Origin: Alteribacter keqinensis
Lineage (GTDB): Bacteria > Bacillota > Bacilli > Bacillales > Salisediminibacteriaceae
Direction: 5' to 3'
DNA length: 64,000 nucleotides
Assembly (NCBI RefSeq): GCF_003710255.1
Contig: NZ_RHIB01000002.1
Location: forward strand, 310,001 to 374,000
Part shown: piece after piece, positions 1 through 9,342 of the stretch
Position numbering within the stretch: the stretch's first letter is position 1
How the letters are laid out: each line of letters opens with the position of its first letter
Translations under genes and position numbers: made by a program
Notes under the pieces: generated by a model
Database searches by the model: none
What the model was told of the DNA's origin: nothing
Seen by the model: the letters and a program-made list of their open reading frames with translations, nothing else

Positions 1-918
1 CTTTGTCATCCAGTCTGCAAACAAGTTACAGAAAGGAAGAAGGATCAATAAGTTCACAATGTTGAAGAGCGTGTGAGCATTGGCAATCTGCCGTTCTACA
101 GAGCCTCCCATTGTTTGAAGGACCTGAATAAACAAGAATGTAGCCGGGATAAAAACAAGAACTCCTATAATTTTAAACAAAGCATGGGCTACAGCCGTCC
201 GTTGGGCATCCTTTGATGCATTTAAACTTGAAATAAGCGCGGTTATAACGGTACCGATGTTGGCTCCGTAGACAATAGCAATGGCTGTTTCCATACTCAT
301 GGACCCACCAACGGCAAGGGTCATAGCAATAGCAATAGTAGCAGCACTGTTTTGAATAATAGCAGTAAACGCAGTAGCAATTAAAATAGTAATAATAGGG
401 TTACTTGTAGCAGAAACAAACCAGTTCATAAACTCGGGACTTTGCTGGACAGGAATCATGGCATTTGTCATGAGTGCCATTCCAAAGAACACAAAACCAA
501 ATCCCAGAATAATGTTCCCCACGTGCTGTATCGTTTGGGTTTTTGCAATTAAAAACATTAATACTCCCAGACTGACAAATACGAGAGCATAATCTGTGAC
601 CTTAAAGGCAATAAGCTGAACGGTCAGCGTCGTTCCAATAGCCGAACCAAGTACTACTCCCATCGACTGGCGGAGTGTCATAAGACCTGCATTCACAAAT
701 CCAACGACCATTACTGTTGCCGCACTCGATGATTGCAGTACAGCAGCCAAAACCATCCCTGCCCCAGAACCGTATACCTGGTTTTTTGTTACTCGTTTTA
801 AAAATGATTTCAGCTGTTTGGAAGCTGACTGTTTTAATCCATCACTTGCCAGATGCATTCCATATAAGAAGATTCCAAGCCCGCCGATAACGCCTAGAAT
901 AATTTGTATTAAGTCCAT
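1..918 (-). CDS. Na/Pi cotransporter family protein, 3' part outside window
   Basis: Sodium-dependent phosphate transporter of the NptA/PNaS family, an integral membrane protein. The frame is open from an ATG at 918 to the left edge, so about 306 N-terminal residues are visible and the C-terminus is missing. It opens with a glycine-rich membrane segment (GGLGIFLYGMHL) and shows the family's two inverted repeats marked by QSSSAATV near residue 65 and QNSAATIA near residue 190. A PhoU-like gene lies just upstream on the same strand, 15 bases away, which fits phosphate transport with a PhoU-type partner. In many NptA proteins a PhoU domain is fused at the C-terminus; here at least one is separate. 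Confidence 0.9.
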   Translation of the reverse strand, partial: MDLIQIILGVIGGLGIFLYGMHLASDGLKQSASKQLKSFLKRVTKNQVYGSGAGMVLAAVLQSSSAATVMVVGFVNAGLMTLRQSMGVVLGSAIGTTLTVQLIAFKVTDYALVFVSLGVLMFLIAKTQTIQHVGNIILGFGFVFFGMALMTNAMIPVQQSPEFMNWFVSATSNPIITILIATAFTAIIQNSAATIAIAMTLAVGGSMSMETAIAIVYGANIGTVITALISSLNASKDAQRTAVAHALFKIIGVLVFIPATFLFIQVLQTMGGSVERQIANAHTLFNIVNLLILLPFCNLFADWMTK

Positions 919-933
919 AAACTATTACTCCAT

Positions 934-1566
934 TCACGTAATTAAGTTAATTCGTTTTACAATGTTAACGATATGATCAGCCGCCCTTTCAATGTATCGG
1001 CTTATTAAAAAATACTGCATAAAATCTTCTATATATTGTGGGTGTTCCTGTATCAGCTGGGGAAGCTCAGTTCGGAAATGGTGGAAAGCCTGATCAACAA
1101 GTCTGTCTGTTTCAATAATGGTTGTTGCCTTTTCCTCATCATATATTTTGAGTATGGACGTACACATTTCGTGCATGCGGCCGGCATGACCAAGCATCTC
1201 AATCACCGTTGTTGCATAGGACCTTGAATCTTTATGGTTCAAATGTTCACATGAAGCCATCATATTGACCATCTGGTCGCCTATTCTTTCCAACTCCCCG
1301 GACATTCGCATGATTGTCGTCAGTGCTTTTATTTCATTCGGTAAAGGAGTCTGAATGATAAACATATTGAGAATACCCTCTTGAATCTCCTCATATTTTT
1401 CATCAATATCACGATCCAGCTTTTTCACTTTATTAACATGCGTCGCTCCGTGAGCAACTACGCTTTGAGTCAGCGCGAATTGTCCCTCTGTCATCTCGGC
1501 AAGAACGAGCAGACGGTCGTGCACTTTGTTCATTTCATATGAAAAATTCTTCATTATCGGTGCCAT
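934..1566 (-). CDS. PhoU-like domain protein
   Basis: Cytoplasmic all-helical protein of the PhoU family, 210 residues, close to the usual 215-220. Two PhoU repeats are visible: an E-x-x-R-x-x-D metal-binding motif at about residues 91-97 (ELERIGD) and a second at about 193-199 (YIERAAD). The ATG at 1566 is supported by AGGAGG seven bases upstream. It is followed closely by the Na/Pi cotransporter gene, so the pair is probably one transcript. PhoU proteins modulate phosphate uptake; regulation of the neighbouring transporter is inferred from position only. Confidence 0.85.
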   Translation of the reverse strand: MAPIMKNFSYEMNKVHDRLLVLAEMTEGQFALTQSVVAHGATHVNKVKKLDRDIDEKYEEIQEGILNMFIIQTPLPNEIKALTTIMRMSGELERIGDQMVNMMASCEHLNHKDSRSYATTVIEMLGHAGRMHEMCTSILKIYDEEKATTIIETDRLVDQAFHHFRTELPQLIQEHPQYIEDFMQYFLISRYIERAADHIVNIVKRINLIT

Positions 1567-1604
1567 TCACTTTCCTCCTGTCTATTTTTACTACTACACA
1601 ATGA

Positions 1605-1626
1605 AGAAAAGCCCGACATGGGCTCT
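1605..1626 (-). terminator. Probable terminator after tctA
   Basis: Read on the minus strand, AGCCC-ATGTC-GGGCT is followed by TTTTCTTC. The stem is only five pairs but G+C rich, and it lies just past the stop of the tricarboxylate transporter operon and before the PhoU-like gene. Confidence 0.45.
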
Positions 1627-1667
1627 CATCTGATAGCAAATGGGCTTCAACGCCGGACTTCATCATG

Positions 1668-3155
1668 TTACGTTGCTGATTTCGTAAACTTATTCATTAC
1701 AATCGGTGAAAATAATGAAAGTACTGTCAAAACAATTAGAACAATACTTATCGGACTTGCCACAAGGGCCAGAGGGTCATTACCCGAGATAACCAATGTA
1801 CGCCTGAAACCTGATTCAGCAAGAATACCAAGAATCAATGCAAGTACAATAGATGCTGAATTGAGGGTGAATTTCCTGAAGAAATAACCAATCAAACCGA
1901 AGATAAACATAAGTATGACGTCAAAGAAGTTATTATGAATTGCATAAGAACCAATCACACTCAGGGTAAAGATAATTGGAATCAGAGCACCATCAGGAAT
2001 CTTCGTTACACCAACAAAATATCTTGCTCCATATAACCCGAGAAGAAGCATGACAACGTTAACAAAAACAAAACCGGCTAAGAAAGTATAAGTTGTATTT
2101 GCGTGAACCGTAAACAAATCAGGACCTGGCTGAAGACCGTGAATCACAAGTCCCCCTAACAGTACGGCTGTTACACTTTCACCAGGAATACCAAGAGTTA
2201 ATGTGGGTATTAAAGAGGAACCAGTTACACTGTTGTTGGCTGCTTCTGCACCGGCAACCCCTTCCTGAGCCCCTTTCCCAAACTCATCTTTGTTTTTTGA
2301 AAAGCGCTTCGCCTCGTTATACCCAACGAAAGCCGCAATGGTAGCCCCGGCCCCGGGCAGCAGACCGATAATTGTACCAATGATGGACGAACGCCCCAGG
2401 GTTGTTTTCATCTTCTTTATTTCTCCCCAGGTGATGGTGGAATTGTCCTTAACCTGGTTTGTGATCCCGGTATTTTTCATCCTTTTCTCAGCCATAATCA
2501 GTACTTGTGACATAGCGAAAAGTCCGATAAGAGCTGGAGTAAATGGAATCCCGGAGATCAATTCGTTCATCCCAAAGGTAAACCGAGGCATGCCGGTAAT
2601 CGGATCAAGACCAATCATGGCAAGAACCAGACCAAAAGCACCTGCCAATAACCCTTTCAGCATAGAGCCCGTACTTACACCCGCGATAATTGTAAGTCCA
2701 AATACAGCTAACCAGAAATATTCAGCGGGTCCAAAGCGAAGAGAAAGCTGAGCCAGAAGCGGCGCAAATCCATAAAGTGCTACTGCACTCACCATAGCGC
2801 CAGTAAATGAGGCAACGGCAGCTGTCTTAAGGGCCTTCCCTCCCTGTCCCTTCTTCGTCATTTCATATCCTTCAATTAAGGTAGCTGATGCCGCCGGAGT
2901 ACCAGGAGTACTGATCAGAATTGCAGAAATCGATCCCCCAAAAATAGCACCGCAGTATATTCCGATCAGCATAATCAATCCTGTTGCAGGATCCATTGTG
3001 AAGGTCATTGGAATAAGGAGTGCCACACCCATTGCCGCAGAAAGACCCGGCATGGAACCGATTACGACCCCTAAGGTTGTTGCTAAAACAATCACGATAA
3101 TATTCTGCCAGCTGAGGGCATTTACAAACCCTTGCAGCATTACTTCAAAATCCAT
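1668..3155 (-). CDS. tctA: Tripartite tricarboxylate transporter large permease TctA
   Basis: Large membrane subunit (495 residues, typical length) of a TTT-family secondary transporter that uses a periplasmic/extracellular binding protein to import carboxylates. Glycine/proline-rich signatures of TctA are present: PGLSAAMGVALLIPMTF near residue 34 and LGIPGESVTAVLLGGL near residue 323, within about 10-12 hydrophobic segments. It is the last gene of a tctC-tctB-tctA operon, 12 bases after tctB. The substrate cannot be told from sequence; citrate-like tricarboxylates are only the archetype. Confidence 0.93.
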   Translation of the reverse strand: MDFEVMLQGFVNALSWQNIIVIVLATTLGVVIGSMPGLSAAMGVALLIPMTFTMDPATGLIMLIGIYCGAIFGGSISAILISTPGTPAASATLIEGYEMTKKGQGGKALKTAAVASFTGAMVSAVALYGFAPLLAQLSLRFGPAEYFWLAVFGLTIIAGVSTGSMLKGLLAGAFGLVLAMIGLDPITGMPRFTFGMNELISGIPFTPALIGLFAMSQVLIMAEKRMKNTGITNQVKDNSTITWGEIKKMKTTLGRSSIIGTIIGLLPGAGATIAAFVGYNEAKRFSKNKDEFGKGAQEGVAGAEAANNSVTGSSLIPTLTLGIPGESVTAVLLGGLVIHGLQPGPDLFTVHANTTYTFLAGFVFVNVVMLLLGLYGARYFVGVTKIPDGALIPIIFTLSVIGSYAIHNNFFDVILMFIFGLIGYFFRKFTLNSASIVLALILGILAESGFRRTLVISGNDPLALVASPISIVLIVLTVLSLFSPIVMNKFTKSAT

Positions 3156-3167
3156 TGTTCTGCCCCC

Positions 3168-3599
3168 TTATACCAAAATTCCCGAAGGAAGAGGTACATT
3201 TAAAAACTCACTGAAGATTAAGTACAGCACGAGTACAAAGGATGGAACTGCAATAGCAATTGTCTTTACTGTTGCACGTAAAAACACCATCGTCCCCACT
3301 AAGTAAACAACTGTTGTCACAAAGAAACCAATCTGATTGATTAAAATAAGATATAGAAAACTAAATACCAGAACGCCGATGAACCTCTTCCAGTGAATAT
3401 GGCCAAAAAGCTTTTTGTACGATGTATCAGGTTTTTTGATAAAAGTTTGAATAAGCAATAATAAGGCCAGTCCAACCATGATACCGATAATAAACCGAGG
3501 GTACATTTGTGCCCCTTCAGGAAAAGACAACGTCTGATAAAAGAAAACAGCTCCGATTACGATAAATACTACAGCAACCATTCGGTCGGTATTTCTCAC
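3168..3599 (-). CDS. tctB: Tripartite tricarboxylate transporter small permease TctB
   Basis: Small membrane subunit, 143 residues, with four predicted hydrophobic segments (about residues 8-26, 35-50, 73-93 and 96-133). Identity rests on size, topology and position between TctC and TctA, since TctB sequences are poorly conserved. It is preceded by a hairpin separating it from the binding-protein gene. Confidence 0.85.
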   Translation of the reverse strand: MRNTDRMVAVVFIVIGAVFFYQTLSFPEGAQMYPRFIIGIMVGLALLLLIQTFIKKPDTSYKKLFGHIHWKRFIGVLVFSFLYLILINQIGFFVTTVVYLVGTMVFLRATVKTIAIAVPSFVLVLYLIFSEFLNVPLPSGILV

Positions 3600-3618
3600 T
3601 CATCTCACCCTTTATATA

Positions 3619-3653
3619 AAGGCAGGGGATCACTCCGGATCCCCCCTTGCCTT
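3619..3653 (-). promoter_or_regulatory. Intercistronic hairpin between tctC and tctB
   Basis: On the minus strand AAGGCA/GGGG/GATCC pairs with GGATC/CCCC/TGCCTT around a five-base loop, with small bulges. No T-tract follows, so it is more likely an mRNA 3'-stabilising or partial-termination element than an operon end. The same arrangement follows the other three binding-protein genes in this window. Confidence 0.55.
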
Positions 3654-3657
3654 CCTT

Positions 3658-4677
3658 TTATAGATCTAACAGTTCACGTAATTGTTTGTTATCTTCATCC
3701 TGCTGGTGAATAAATTCACCAAACTCTTCAGGTCCCATGTATCGGAGTGGAAGGCTGATGTTATCAGCCTGATTGATGTGTTCTTCAGATTCCATCGCTT
3801 CTTTAAACACTTCATGCAGGTAGTCGATAATTTCCGGATCTGTTCCAGCCGGAGCAACGATACCACGACCGGATGCACCAATGACATCGATATCATTCTC
3901 CATAAGTGTTGGAACATCCTCAAGCTCTTCCAGACGCTCATCCGTCATGGAAGCAAGAGCGATGATTTCACCGCTGTCAAGGTGAGCAGCAACTTCACTG
4001 ATTTTAGCAACCCCCGCCATCACGTGACCGCCGCGAAGAGCTGTGACAAGTTCATTCGTTCCATCAAAAGGAACATGGTTTAACTCGATGCCCGCTTCAT
4101 GTTCGAAATGAGCAGCAATGATGTGGTTTGAAGCACCGGTTCCATTATTGGCAACAGTAATTTTACCCGGGTTTTCTTCTGAATAATCTAAAAATTCTCC
4201 AAGTGTATCCAGCCCACTTTCAGGTTTCACTACCAAAACAGCCGGATCGTATACATGAAGCATGATTGGCTCAATATCATCAAGTCCGTATTCAGTCGGG
4301 CGTTCCTGTGGTAAAGATACAAAAGTCGGGAGGTTGATAAACCCAATTGTATAACCATCCGGATCTGCGCTTGTCATGTAGTTAAAACCCAGTTCTCCCC
4401 CGGCTCCTTCACGGTTTTGAACAACAAAGTTGTCTCCGTTTACCTGCTCTGCTGCTGAGACCAATACCCGAGCACCTACATCCGTACCTCCGCCAGCTGC
4501 ATAGGCAACCACAACATCAATAGGTCGTTCAGGATAACCATCAGGCATCCCTTCTGAAGCCTCCGCTCCGTCTTCATTTCCTTCATTGTCCGCTTCTTCA
4601 CCGTCACCGCACGCAGCGATTAATGTAAGCGATACCAAAAGAATAGATGTTAAAAATAATTTCAATTTTAATTTCAT
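3658..4677 (-). CDS. tctC: Tripartite tricarboxylate transporter substrate-binding protein TctC
   Basis: Extracellular carboxylate-binding lipoprotein of the TctC/Bug family. The signal peptide ends in lipobox LIAAC, with the lipidated Cys at residue 23 from the chosen start, followed by an acidic linker. Bug-type motifs are visible: YPERPIDVVVAYAAGGGTD near residue 50 and FVVQNREGAGGELG near residue 84. I place the start at the ATG at 4677, nine bases after AAGGGG; the in-frame GTG at 4683 is too close to that site. First gene of the tctCBA operon. No TctDE two-component system is next to it; the nearest regulator is the LysR at 5742. Confidence 0.92.
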   Translation of the reverse strand: MKLKLKLFLTSILLVSLTLIAACGDGEEADNEGNEDGAEASEGMPDGYPERPIDVVVAYAAGGGTDVGARVLVSAAEQVNGDNFVVQNREGAGGELGFNYMTSADPDGYTIGFINLPTFVSLPQERPTEYGLDDIEPIMLHVYDPAVLVVKPESGLDTLGEFLDYSEENPGKITVANNGTGASNHIIAAHFEHEAGIELNHVPFDGTNELVTALRGGHVMAGVAKISEVAAHLDSGEIIALASMTDERLEELEDVPTLMENDIDVIGASGRGIVAPAGTDPEIIDYLHEVFKEAMESEEHINQADNISLPLRYMGPEEFGEFIHQQDEDNKQLRELLDL

Positions 4678-4809
4678 TCCCACTCACCCCTTATTAAATA
4701 AGATTTTGTTCATCTCTTGTAATCATGTTAATGTAAATCCATTCATTCCAACAAGAACAAAGAAAAGAGGAATAGATCCTGCAAAAATTGAACCATTGTA
4801 TCAAAAAAT

Positions 4810-4853
4810 GGTGCCGGGCACTGTGTGAAATCGTACACACAGTGCCCGGCACC
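4810..4853. repeat. Family A palindrome, copy A1
   Basis: Perfect 18-bp arms (GGTGCCGGGCACTGTGTG and its complement) around an 8-base spacer. It ends one base before the stop of the GNAT gene and may act as that gene's 3' hairpin. Compared with the common family sequence, CCAGG/CCTGG is replaced by CCGGG/CCCGG, a paired change that keeps the stem. Confidence 0.9.
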
Positions 4854-4854
4854 A

Positions 4855-5442
4855 TCAGCATTCAAAACGCATATAAATTCTCTCCCGGAATCCCTTCATT
4901 TTTCCAAAACGTTCTTTTTTCCTTTTGTATTCAGTGAAACCGAGTTTTTTGTACAACCGGTGTGCGTTCGTGTTTGTGTCCACTACTTCGAGAATGTATG
5001 TGCTGAAATGAAGGTGATCGATAACGTGATTAACCAAGGCTGATGCTACACCTTTCCCACGAGATTCACTGGTTGTAGCCACACATTCGATATAACCTGT
5101 GTCATCCGGGTAGTGCAAAGGTGGATGCAATTCCCGGCTCAGCATACTGTAAGCAAAGCTTCCTTTCAGAAACCCAAGAGCATCAACGATCTCCCGTTTG
5201 TTCACTTTCATTGCACGGGATTGATTTGTTGAGCAGGCAAGAATACCCACAACCTCCCCCTCCCACTCTGCAAGATAGTAAACATCTTCACAAAAAGCAT
5301 GTCGTATGGCTTTTTGTAAAGTTGTACGGTCCTTCGAGAAAAAGGATAAATCCTTATAATAACCGTCTATAAAAACTGCAGCAGCCTCCTCACGTACGTC
5401 CCTTTCAAAATCATCCATTCTTTTAATTGTCACCTTTTCCAT
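4855..5442 (-). CDS. GNAT family N-acetyltransferase
   Basis: Cytoplasmic acyl-CoA-dependent acetyltransferase, 195 residues. The GNAT acetyl-CoA-binding motif is visible around residues 125-140 (SRGKGVASALVNHVI, the R/Q-x-x-G-x-G/A loop), followed by the typical LEVVDTNTNAHRLYKKLGF strand-helix with the Tyr near the active site. The ATG at 5442 has AGGGGGAG upstream. The acceptor substrate is unknown. It stands alone, divergent from the LysR gene. Confidence 0.88.
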   Translation of the reverse strand: MEKVTIKRMDDFERDVREEAAAVFIDGYYKDLSFFSKDRTTLQKAIRHAFCEDVYYLAEWEGEVVGILACSTNQSRAMKVNKREIVDALGFLKGSFAYSMLSRELHPPLHYPDDTGYIECVATTSESRGKGVASALVNHVIDHLHFSTYILEVVDTNTNAHRLYKKLGFTEYKRKKERFGKMKGFRERIYMRFEC

Positions 5443-5544
5443 TTGCGCTCCCCCTTTACTTCTCTTTCAAGTTTACATGTGGGCTGCTTAAAAAAGACAG
5501 GTTTAGAAACGAATTTATACCCCGTGTTAAGAATGAATTAAAAA

Positions 5545-5586
5545 GGTGCCAGGCACTGTGAGAAGTCATACACAGTGCCTGGCACC
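5545..5586. repeat. Family A palindrome, copy A2
   Basis: Perfect 16-bp arms (GGTGCCAGGCACTGTG and complement) around a 10-base spacer. Unlike most copies it lies between divergent genes, so it cannot be a terminator for either. Confidence 0.9.
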
Positions 5587-5741
5587 TAATCAGGGCTTTT
5601 TCCACTTGTTTGATAGATTTGTAACTTTCTATAATGAATGTAATTCGTATACATGGAATATTTTTCTTCAGATTCTCCGGGCGGAAATCAACGTCCCACT
5701 TTCACAGAGCCTTGCATGCGTAAATAAGGAGGGGATTCAAC

Positions 5742-6659
5742 ATGAACTTACAGGCACTCCGTTACTTCGTGGAGGTCGCCCATTGTCTCAATTTCAGCAA
5801 GGCGGCAAAAAACCTCCATATTTCCCAGCCGGCATTAAGTCAGCAAATTACCATGCTGGAAGAGCATTTTAACTTTAAGCTGCTCATTAGAAATACGCGA
5901 AGTGTGACACTCACAAAAGAAGGGGCGTTTTTATACGAAAACCTCCAGCCCTCCTTTGAAAATATCGAAAGTACGCTTCATAGAATTGAAAAAACAGGCG
6001 CTATTCCACAGAGGACGATACGCATCGCTACCATTCCTTCTGCAGCGAGCAACTGGATTCCACCACTCCTTCATAAACTGCGTGAACGATTCGATGACCT
6101 TGAGTTTCACATACAGGAGACATCTTCGAAGCACGTTGTTGATCTTGTTAAGGGCAGAGACTACGACATTGGTTTTTTCCGCATGCCTGCTCATATCCGG
6201 CGAAAAACTGAGAACCAGTTAATGATACGGGAATTAACCAGCCACAGCGTAAAGCTTGTCGTCTCGGCCGCACACCCCCTTGCACGGCTTCAATCCATCA
6301 ACCTTTATGAAGCAAGAAACGAGACATTTCTCCATTATGACCCGGACACTTCCTCCTCTTTACATACGACGCTGGAACAGGCGTGCCGGACTGCCGGATT
6401 TATTCCTAAAACGATGGGGATTGGACCTGAACTCCTGACTATTGCGAACCTGATCGCCAATGATATCGGTGTCACCCTTATGCCAACGGATATGATTGAC
6501 CTGCTGCCGTCTCATCAAATAAGAGGCATCGACGTTAAAAATCAAGATCTGTCCAGCACCATCTCCATCGTCTGGAAACAATCCACCTCCATCCCCGAAA
6601 TTACCTTTCATGCCCTTAACCTCCTTGAAGACCTCTCAACCCGTGTTCAAAGGACTTAA
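5742..6659 (+). CDS. LysR family transcriptional regulator
   Basis: DNA-binding regulator, 305 residues, the normal LTTR length. N-terminal winged helix-turn-helix at residues 1-60 with the family signature (LNFSKAAKNLHISQPALSQQ), then a periplasmic-binding-protein-like effector domain from about residue 90. ATG at 5742 with AGGAGGGG upstream. LTTRs often control a divergent neighbour; the divergent gene is the GNAT gene, with the tct operon beyond it. Which is the target cannot be decided from sequence. Confidence 0.92.
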   Translation: MNLQALRYFVEVAHCLNFSKAAKNLHISQPALSQQITMLEEHFNFKLLIRNTRSVTLTKEGAFLYENLQPSFENIESTLHRIEKTGAIPQRTIRIATIPSAASNWIPPLLHKLRERFDDLEFHIQETSSKHVVDLVKGRDYDIGFFRMPAHIRRKTENQLMIRELTSHSVKLVVSAAHPLARLQSINLYEARNETFLHYDPDTSSSLHTTLEQACRTAGFIPKTMGIGPELLTIANLIANDIGVTLMPTDMIDLLPSHQIRGIDVKNQDLSSTISIVWKQSTSIPEITFHALNLLEDLSTRVQRT

Positions 6660-6673
6660 CCCGAATGTAACCA

Positions 6674-6706
6674 GAGCCGGTGCACCAGGCATCGGCTCCG
6701 TTTTTT
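6674..6706 (+). terminator. Rho-independent terminator after the LysR gene
   Basis: GAGCCGGTGC-ACCAG-GCATCGGCTC stem with one G-T pair, followed by CGTTTTTTCT. It lies between the convergent LysR and ggt genes. Confidence 0.8.
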
Positions 6707-6710
6707 CTAT

Positions 6711-8480
6711 TTATTTTCCCCGGCTTGGCCGGTTAATACCGATTGCCGCTCCATCTCTACGCTCATCGGCGACTCCGTAGTACATTCCGGCATCATAATT
6801 AATTTGCAGAGCCTGAACATTTCCTACGAGGTTGGGATTCGATTCAAACCTGTGTCCCAAATCAGTCATTTGTGCGCGAACATCCGCAGGAACGCCCTCT
6901 TCCCACCACGTTGCTGTCGTATGGGTATTGTAAATACGCGGTTCTTTGACTGCATCCTCAAGGTCCATTTCGTATTCGGCAATATTCAGGAACACTTGAA
7001 GTACAGCGGTAATGATTCTCGGACCACCCGGTGAGCCAAGAGTTGCCACCGGCTTTCCGTCTTCAAGAATCATCGTCGGTGTCATACTGCTTAACGGACG
7101 CTTGTTTGGCTGCACTTCATTCGCCCCGCCTGGTACAGCGTCAAAATCAGTAAGCTCGTTATTCAGCATAATTCCGTACCCATCAACCATAATACCGGAG
7201 CCGAATATCTGCTCGATCGTGCTCGTGTAGGAGACTACATTTCCCCAGCGGTCAGCTACTGTAAAGTGCGTTGTTTCACCTGGATTATTGTCCACATCGT
7301 GACCGGACGCATCAATTTCATAGTCTGCTGAACCTTCTTCATACGCCCATGGATCACCCGGCTCGATATCTGTCATTACGGAGTCAAGAGAAATCAGCGA
7401 ACGTCTTTCTTCAATATAATCCGGATGTAGCAATCCATTTACCGGCACGTCTATAAATTCAGGGTCTCCTGCATAAGCCGCCCGATCGGCATAAGCAAGT
7501 CTCATCGTTTCCGAAAGGAGATGATATTTTTCAAAAGACCTTACTTCGTATTGACCCAGATCAAAATCCTCAAGGATCTTCAACATTTGAATTAAGAAGG
7601 TCCCTCCTGAGCTTGGCGGCGGCATACTGGCAATCGTGTAATCTTTGTAATTGCCAACAACCGGCTCGTCAATGGTCAGCTGATAGTTTGCAAGATCCTC
7701 AGTGGTCATGCTGCCCCCGAATTCCTGAACTGTGTCAGCAATGGCCTCAGCAATTTCACCGTGGTAAAAGGCATTAGCACCGTTGGAACGAATCTTCTTC
7801 AACGTATCCGCCAGATCTTCCTGAACCAGTACCTCGCCTTCCCCTACCGGCACTCCACCTGGTAAAAACACATCGGCTGCCGGGGTTAATGAGAGTTTTT
7901 CAGCATTGCCGGCAATGGCATCCGCCAGCTGCTTGTCTACTTCGAATCCCTTTTCAGCCAGCTGAACTGCTGGTGTCATTAACTGCTGGCGGTGTCTTGA
8001 TCCCCAGCGGTCCAAGGCTTCTTCAAGTCCGAGAAGTGTCCCTGGCACACCTACAGAGGTACCATGCCTTACCCGTTCCTGAAAAGGAATGACATTGCCG
8101 TTTTCATCAAGGAACATATCCGGCGTTGCTCCTGCCGGTGCCCGTTCCCGGCTGTTGACGATTGTCACATCATCTTCATCCGCGTCGTACACCATCATAA
8201 ACCCGCCGCCGCCAATTCCTGACATCATCGGCTCAACGACGTTCAAGGCAAATTGAATCGCTACCGCAGCATCAACAGCGTTTCCTCCTTTATTTAAAAC
8301 ATCAGCGCCCACCTGTGAAGCAATCGGGTGAGAGGTGGAAACCATCCCATCTGTACCCGTTGCAACCGAATCAATATCCCCGTCATATTTTTTCGCCGAC
8401 GCATGAAACGGACTCATGGCTACCAGTAAGGCCATAACAGTCATAACCGAAATCATACGAATCCAATTTTTATGTCTCAT
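6711..8480 (-). CDS. ggt: Gamma-glutamyltransferase (glutathione hydrolase)
   Basis: Secreted Ntn-hydrolase that cleaves or transfers gamma-glutamyl groups from glutathione or poly-gamma-glutamate. 589 residues with a Sec signal peptide (positive start, hydrophobic core about 9-25, cleavage near ASA). Family motifs: NAVDAAVAIQFALNVVEPMMSGIGGGG at 67-93 (partial: GGNAVDAAVA, SGIGGGGF), autocleavage site at NPGE/TTHF with the predicted nucleophile Thr403, and SPGGPRI near the C-terminus. It should self-process into large and small subunits. Single gene; the C-terminal end is followed by a convergent LysR terminator. Confidence 0.95.
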   Translation of the reverse strand: MRHKNWIRMISVMTVMALLVAMSPFHASAKKYDGDIDSVATGTDGMVSTSHPIASQVGADVLNKGGNAVDAAVAIQFALNVVEPMMSGIGGGGFMMVYDADEDDVTIVNSRERAPAGATPDMFLDENGNVIPFQERVRHGTSVGVPGTLLGLEEALDRWGSRHRQQLMTPAVQLAEKGFEVDKQLADAIAGNAEKLSLTPAADVFLPGGVPVGEGEVLVQEDLADTLKKIRSNGANAFYHGEIAEAIADTVQEFGGSMTTEDLANYQLTIDEPVVGNYKDYTIASMPPPSSGGTFLIQMLKILEDFDLGQYEVRSFEKYHLLSETMRLAYADRAAYAGDPEFIDVPVNGLLHPDYIEERRSLISLDSVMTDIEPGDPWAYEEGSADYEIDASGHDVDNNPGETTHFTVADRWGNVVSYTSTIEQIFGSGIMVDGYGIMLNNELTDFDAVPGGANEVQPNKRPLSSMTPTMILEDGKPVATLGSPGGPRIITAVLQVFLNIAEYEMDLEDAVKEPRIYNTHTTATWWEEGVPADVRAQMTDLGHRFESNPNLVGNVQALQINYDAGMYYGVADERRDGAAIGINRPSRGK

Positions 8481-8767
8481 TCAACCGCCTCCTAAAGAAG
8501 ATTAGACTACTAAGTCACTAACCCAAGCGCAGACTCTACCTCCCATATGTAAGATAATTTTCTTACTTTTCAAAATAATAACACTATTTCCAGGCGTTCA
8601 TTTATATCCATTACTAATAGATTCATAAGACAGACTTATATAAAAGACCTTGGAATCACATCACACAGCTCACAGATAAGACAAAGGTCTTCGACTCCCG
8701 ACATAAAAAGAAAGAGTAGTAGAAAACATGCAGAAATGACCGGATCGTAGGACCTGGTGTTCTAGAT

Positions 8768-8815
8768 GGTGCCTGTCACCACCCGAACTTTGTCGAAACC
8801 GTAGTCTTTTATTCG
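8768..8815 (-). repeat. Family B repeat, copy B1
   Basis: Minus-strand reading GAATAAAAGACTACGGTTTC, then GACAAAGTTCGGGTGGTGACAGG and CACC. It differs from copy B4 (62189-62236) at about one base in 47. It ends ten bases before family A copy A3. The rest of the 8481-8878 gap shows no gene. Confidence 0.85.
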
Positions 8816-8825
8816 AAAAAAAAGA

Positions 8826-8867
8826 GTGCCAGGCACTGTGTGAAATATCAAACACAGTGCCTGGCAC
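8826..8867. repeat. Family A palindrome, copy A3
   Basis: Perfect 16-bp arms (GTGCCAGGCACTGTGT and complement) around a 10-base spacer, 11 bases past the stop of the 149-residue protein gene, where it could serve as a 3' hairpin. Confidence 0.9.
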
Positions 8868-8878
8868 CCAGCAGTATT

Positions 8879-9328
8879 TTAAACCCCGACCTCAACTACA
8901 AGTACACCTTCTTTTACCGTGAACCCCTTTATCCTCCCCACCGGGATCCGCTCAACAATCGTGATCTGGTTCAAATCAATTCCGACCTCGCCTTTGTCGT
9001 AAGTAATATGAGGAGGCCTGTTGAAAATGCTTTTGTGAATCCACTTCATATTCAGGGGCTTCGTTTTTATCACATCGAAATAGACCGTGCGGCCGGTCGT
9101 TTCTGATGGCGCAAGTGTGATGGCACACGGGATGGATAGTCCCGCTTTCTTTACGCGGCCGCTAATCATGATTATTTCGTCTGTAATCGTTACCGCTTCA
9201 ATAGTCACGTTCTTTACCTTCGTCCGTGTAAGTACGCCAAGCAGGAGGTCGTCTGATATAGGAACCGATACACGCTTGTCCAGAAGTTTGGAAAGACGAC
9301 CGGAAATGATGTTCATATAGTTGTCCAA
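8879..9328 (-). CDS. Unrecognised 149-residue protein paired with a GTPase
   Basis: I do not recognise the family. The protein has no signal peptide or membrane segment and alternates short beta-strand-like hydrophobic stretches (VTIEAVTITDEIIMISGRV; GVLVVEVGV at the end), suggesting a soluble beta-rich fold. The TTG at 9328 is the likely start, because GGAGGG lies six bases upstream; the first in-frame ATG (9316) has no ribosome-binding site. It is 14 bases downstream of the GTPase gene on the same strand, so the two are probably co-transcribed and may work together. Confidence 0.7.
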   Translation of the reverse strand: MDNYMNIISGRLSKLLDKRVSVPISDDLLLGVLTRTKVKNVTIEAVTITDEIIMISGRVKKAGLSIPCAITLAPSETTGRTVYFDVIKTKPLNMKWIHKSIFNRPPHITYDKGEVGIDLNQITIVERIPVGRIKGFTVKEGVLVVEVGV

Positions 9329-9342
9329 CTTTGCCCTCCCAC

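Noticed and set aside
8670-8867. Open frames starting MPGTV or MSGTV near family A repeats (also 4801-5043, 5546-5872, 24014-24211)
   Set aside because: The similar N-termini come from reading the repeated palindrome GTGCCAGGCACTGTG in one frame; the frames overlap real genes or repeats and share nothing after the repeat.
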